Source of the DNA: Candidatus Mycobacterium wuenschmannii
GTDB taxonomy: Bacteria; Actinomycetota; Actinomycetes; Mycobacteriales; Mycobacteriaceae
Assembly (NCBI RefSeq): GCF_030252325.1
Contig: NZ_CP126981.1
Coordinates: 682,001-746,000 of the forward strand
Direction of reading: 5' to 3'
Length of the DNA stretch: 64,000 bases
Position 1 is the stretch's first letter. Each line of letters starts with the position of its first letter. The notes beneath the pieces were generated by a model. That model was not told where the DNA came from and did no database searches. It was given only the letters and a program-made list of their open reading frames with translations. Both the position numbers and the translations under genes were made by a program. Of this stretch, positions 62,654-64,000 are shown one piece after another.

Positions 62654-63018
62654 TATTTCTGTCGACTGGCCGCGTACTCTTCGGGCCGGTTCTTCTTCAT
62701 CCAGGCCCGCATGGGCCAGAACAACACCCACAGCACGGGATACACCGTGACGTAGAACCCGTAGTAACACACGACGGAGAACAGGGCCCCGGCCACCCAC
62801 GCCGGGTAAGTGAGAATCAGGCAGAACTGCAGGAACTGCTTGATGACGACCGGATAGCCGTCGGCCTGCGACAGGACGAATCGTGGGCTCATCGACGCCA
62901 AAAGCCTTCGGACCGTTGATGTCTGCGCTTCGGCCTCGGCCTGAGCCTCGCTGACGTCCCGGCCCCGCTCCGCGCGAGTCAGCCCACGCTCCGGCGGCGG
63001 CGGTTCGCTGATACTCAT
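62653..63018 (-). CDS. Membrane protein with acidic N-terminus
   Basis: The 121-residue protein has a charged N-terminus of about 60 residues (with DVSEAQAEAEAQTSTVRR) and two hydrophobic helices near residues 65-105 (FLQFCLILTYPAWVAGALF and FYVTVYPVLWVLFWPMRAW). It is translationally coupled to the arrestin-fold gene. The family is unknown. Start is ATG 63018. Confidence 0.65.
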   Translation of the reverse strand: MSISEPPPPERGLTRAERGRDVSEAQAEAEAQTSTVRRLLASMSPRFVLSQADGYPVVIKQFLQFCLILTYPAWVAGALFSVVCYYGFYVTVYPVLWVLFWPMRAWMKKNRPEEYAASRQK

Positions 63019-63071
63019 CGGCGGAACGCTAGCCCGCACAATTGGATCCTGATTGGAGGCGGGTGTGCGCG

Positions 63072-64000
63072 CTACGTGGCCGCGGACACCGCGAGTCGAC
63101 GGGCCAATTGCTCGTCCCAGATGTGCTCACCCGTGGCGTTGGCCACCGCCTGCGCTCGCTCCAGCAGCTGCTGGGCGTGATCGACGTGACCGTGGTGATT
63201 TTCGATGTCGGCGATCAACGCCAGGAAGAACGGCGTCATCACCATGCTGCCGTCGTGGGTGTAGTCACGGAACGCCTCGAAGGCGGCGTCCCGGTCACCA
63301 CCCTCGCCGGACAGCGTCCGCGCCCACTCGCCGATCATCCGCGCGCAGGCCGCCCACTGCGGCGATCCCGCCGCCATCATCTCCTGGTAGACCTCCTCGG
63401 CCGCGGCCACGGTGCCGTCGGTGACGCCCAGGATTGCGTCGATCTCGACGCGCACCAGCTTGGCGGCCAGAATGTCGAAGTGGGCGCGCCGACTCTGCGC
63501 CAATTCCAGGGCGACCTTGCGTTGCCGATGTGCGCCCGCGCGGTCGCCGAGAAGCGCCCGGCCCAAACTCAGCCAGCAGTACACCCGGGGGTGGAAGAAC
63601 ACCAACGGGTCGGCGACCGTCTCGGGCGGGGGGAAGCGCGCCATCATGGTTCCCGCGACGGACTCCTGCGCCTCGTGTTCGCCGCGCAGGGTGTGCAGCA
63701 TGACCTGGACGAAGTGGCTCGACACGCCCACGTCGGGATCGCCGGTCGCCGCGTACTGCGCGACCAATCCGCTGGCCAGGGCCTGCGCTTCGTCGAGACG
63801 TCCACGGACGCAGAGCATGTAGCACTGCATCGCTACGGCGCCGTGGTAGTGCTTGCCGCTGGCGTGTTCGCCGATCTCGAACGCGCGCTGCACGGCCGCG
63901 GCGGCGGCCGGGCTGTTCTGCCCGTCGAGAATTGCGTGGGCACCGGCCAGATGCAACCACAGACTCGCTTGCCGTTGCAGCGGTTCGGGTTTGGGCGGCA
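63072..64000 (-). CDS. C-terminal part of a helical-repeat regulator/cyclase-type protein (truncated by window end)
   Basis: The reading frame is open to the last base of the window, so the N-terminus lies outside. The visible ~308 residues are helical and TPR-like, with AVQRAFEIGEHASGKHYHGAV, RGRLDEAQALASGLVAQYAA and AQQLLERAQAVANATGEHIW spaced about 34-40 residues apart. Such tails occur in large mycobacterial LuxR- or adenylate-cyclase-linked AAA ATPases, which is the best guess. No catalytic domain is visible in the window. Confidence 0.55.
   Translation of the reverse strand, partial: PPKPEPLQRQASLWLHLAGAHAILDGQNSPAAAAAVQRAFEIGEHASGKHYHGAVAMQCYMLCVRGRLDEAQALASGLVAQYAATGDPDVGVSSHFVQVMLHTLRGEHEAQESVAGTMMARFPPPETVADPLVFFHPRVYCWLSLGRALLGDRAGAHRQRKVALELAQSRRAHFDILAAKLVRVEIDAILGVTDGTVAAAEEVYQEMMAAGSPQWAACARMIGEWARTLSGEGGDRDAAFEAFRDYTHDGSMVMTPFFLALIADIENHHGHVDHAQQLLERAQAVANATGEHIWDEQLARRLAVSAAT

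Noticed and set aside
63763..63956. Internal start for the last gene, making it a complete protein
   Set aside because: The frame stays open to base 64000 with TPR-like sequence on both sides, so the gene is truncated by the window instead.

Overview
The window is high-GC DNA from a member of the Mycobacteriaceae. A Mycolicibacterium-like species is the best guess from gene content, but no rRNA is present to fix it. Gene order matches, from memory, blocks of the Mycobacterium tuberculosis map. They are the aroF-aroK-aroB-aroQ-(membrane protein)-pepQ-efp-nusB-decarboxylase block (Rv2540c to Rv2531c), the pyrR-pyrB-pyrC-carA-carB-pyrF block (Rv1379 to Rv1385), mihF-gmk-rpoZ-coaBC-metK (Rv1388 to Rv1392), lipH/lipI/YhhN/priA (Rv1399c to Rv1402) and fmt-rsmB-rpe-ribD (Rv1406 to Rv1409). 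Most genes sit in tight operons with ATGA, GTGA or TAGTG overlaps.

Layout. 1-1353: an IS110-family element, with a noncoding left region that may encode a bridge RNA, inserted just before a prepilin peptidase gene. 1.7-5.7 kb: an alpha/beta-fold protein lacking its nucleophile, a small membrane protein, and a DesA3-type desaturase with its ferredoxin reductase. 5.7-17.1 kb: shikimate genes, pepQ, a GGDEF protein, efp, nusB and a large PLP-dependent decarboxylase. 17.1-23.9 kb: the most interesting region, a six-gene operon of a GntR regulator, a two-cluster ferredoxin, an SsuA/TauA-type ABC importer and a flavoprotein resembling the alpha subunit of dissimilatory APS reductase (AprA) fused to a HEAT-repeat tail. 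24.0-30.4 kb: accessory genes (TetR with a flavin monooxygenase, GNAT, serine hydrolase, large membrane protein), a decayed phage capsid-like fragment and two small secreted proteins. 30.5-39.2 kb: the pyrimidine operon, preceded by a PyrR-binding motif over its ribosome-binding site. 39.6-43.7 kb: mihF, gmk, rpoZ, coaBC and metK, closed by a strong terminator. 43.7-49.9 kb: Baeyer-Villiger-type monooxygenase, two HSL-family esterases, YhhN and a helicase-degenerate PriA. 49.9-57.5 kb: LpqN-type lipoprotein, a short aconitase, a DUF218 protein, then fmt-rsmB-rpe-ribD. 57.4-64.0 kb: an MddA-like methyltransferase, lipoproteins (one with duplicated DUF4333, one with an active and a dead metallopeptidase half), small membrane proteins, an arrestin-fold protein, and the C-terminal part of a helical-repeat protein that runs off the window end.

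The core genes supply aromatic precursors, pyrimidines, SAM, CoA, riboflavin and translation factors. The accessory stretches carry the likely novelty. The AprBA-like operon suggests import and reductive or oxidative handling of a small sulfur- or nitrogen-containing anion, but its substrate cannot be read from sequence. Several genes (gntR, fmt, and possibly tetR, the desaturase reductase and the LpqN-type gene) have a TAnnnT -10 box only 6 to 9 bases before the start codon, the usual mark of leaderless mRNA in mycobacteria. No tRNA, rRNA or CRISPR array was seen.
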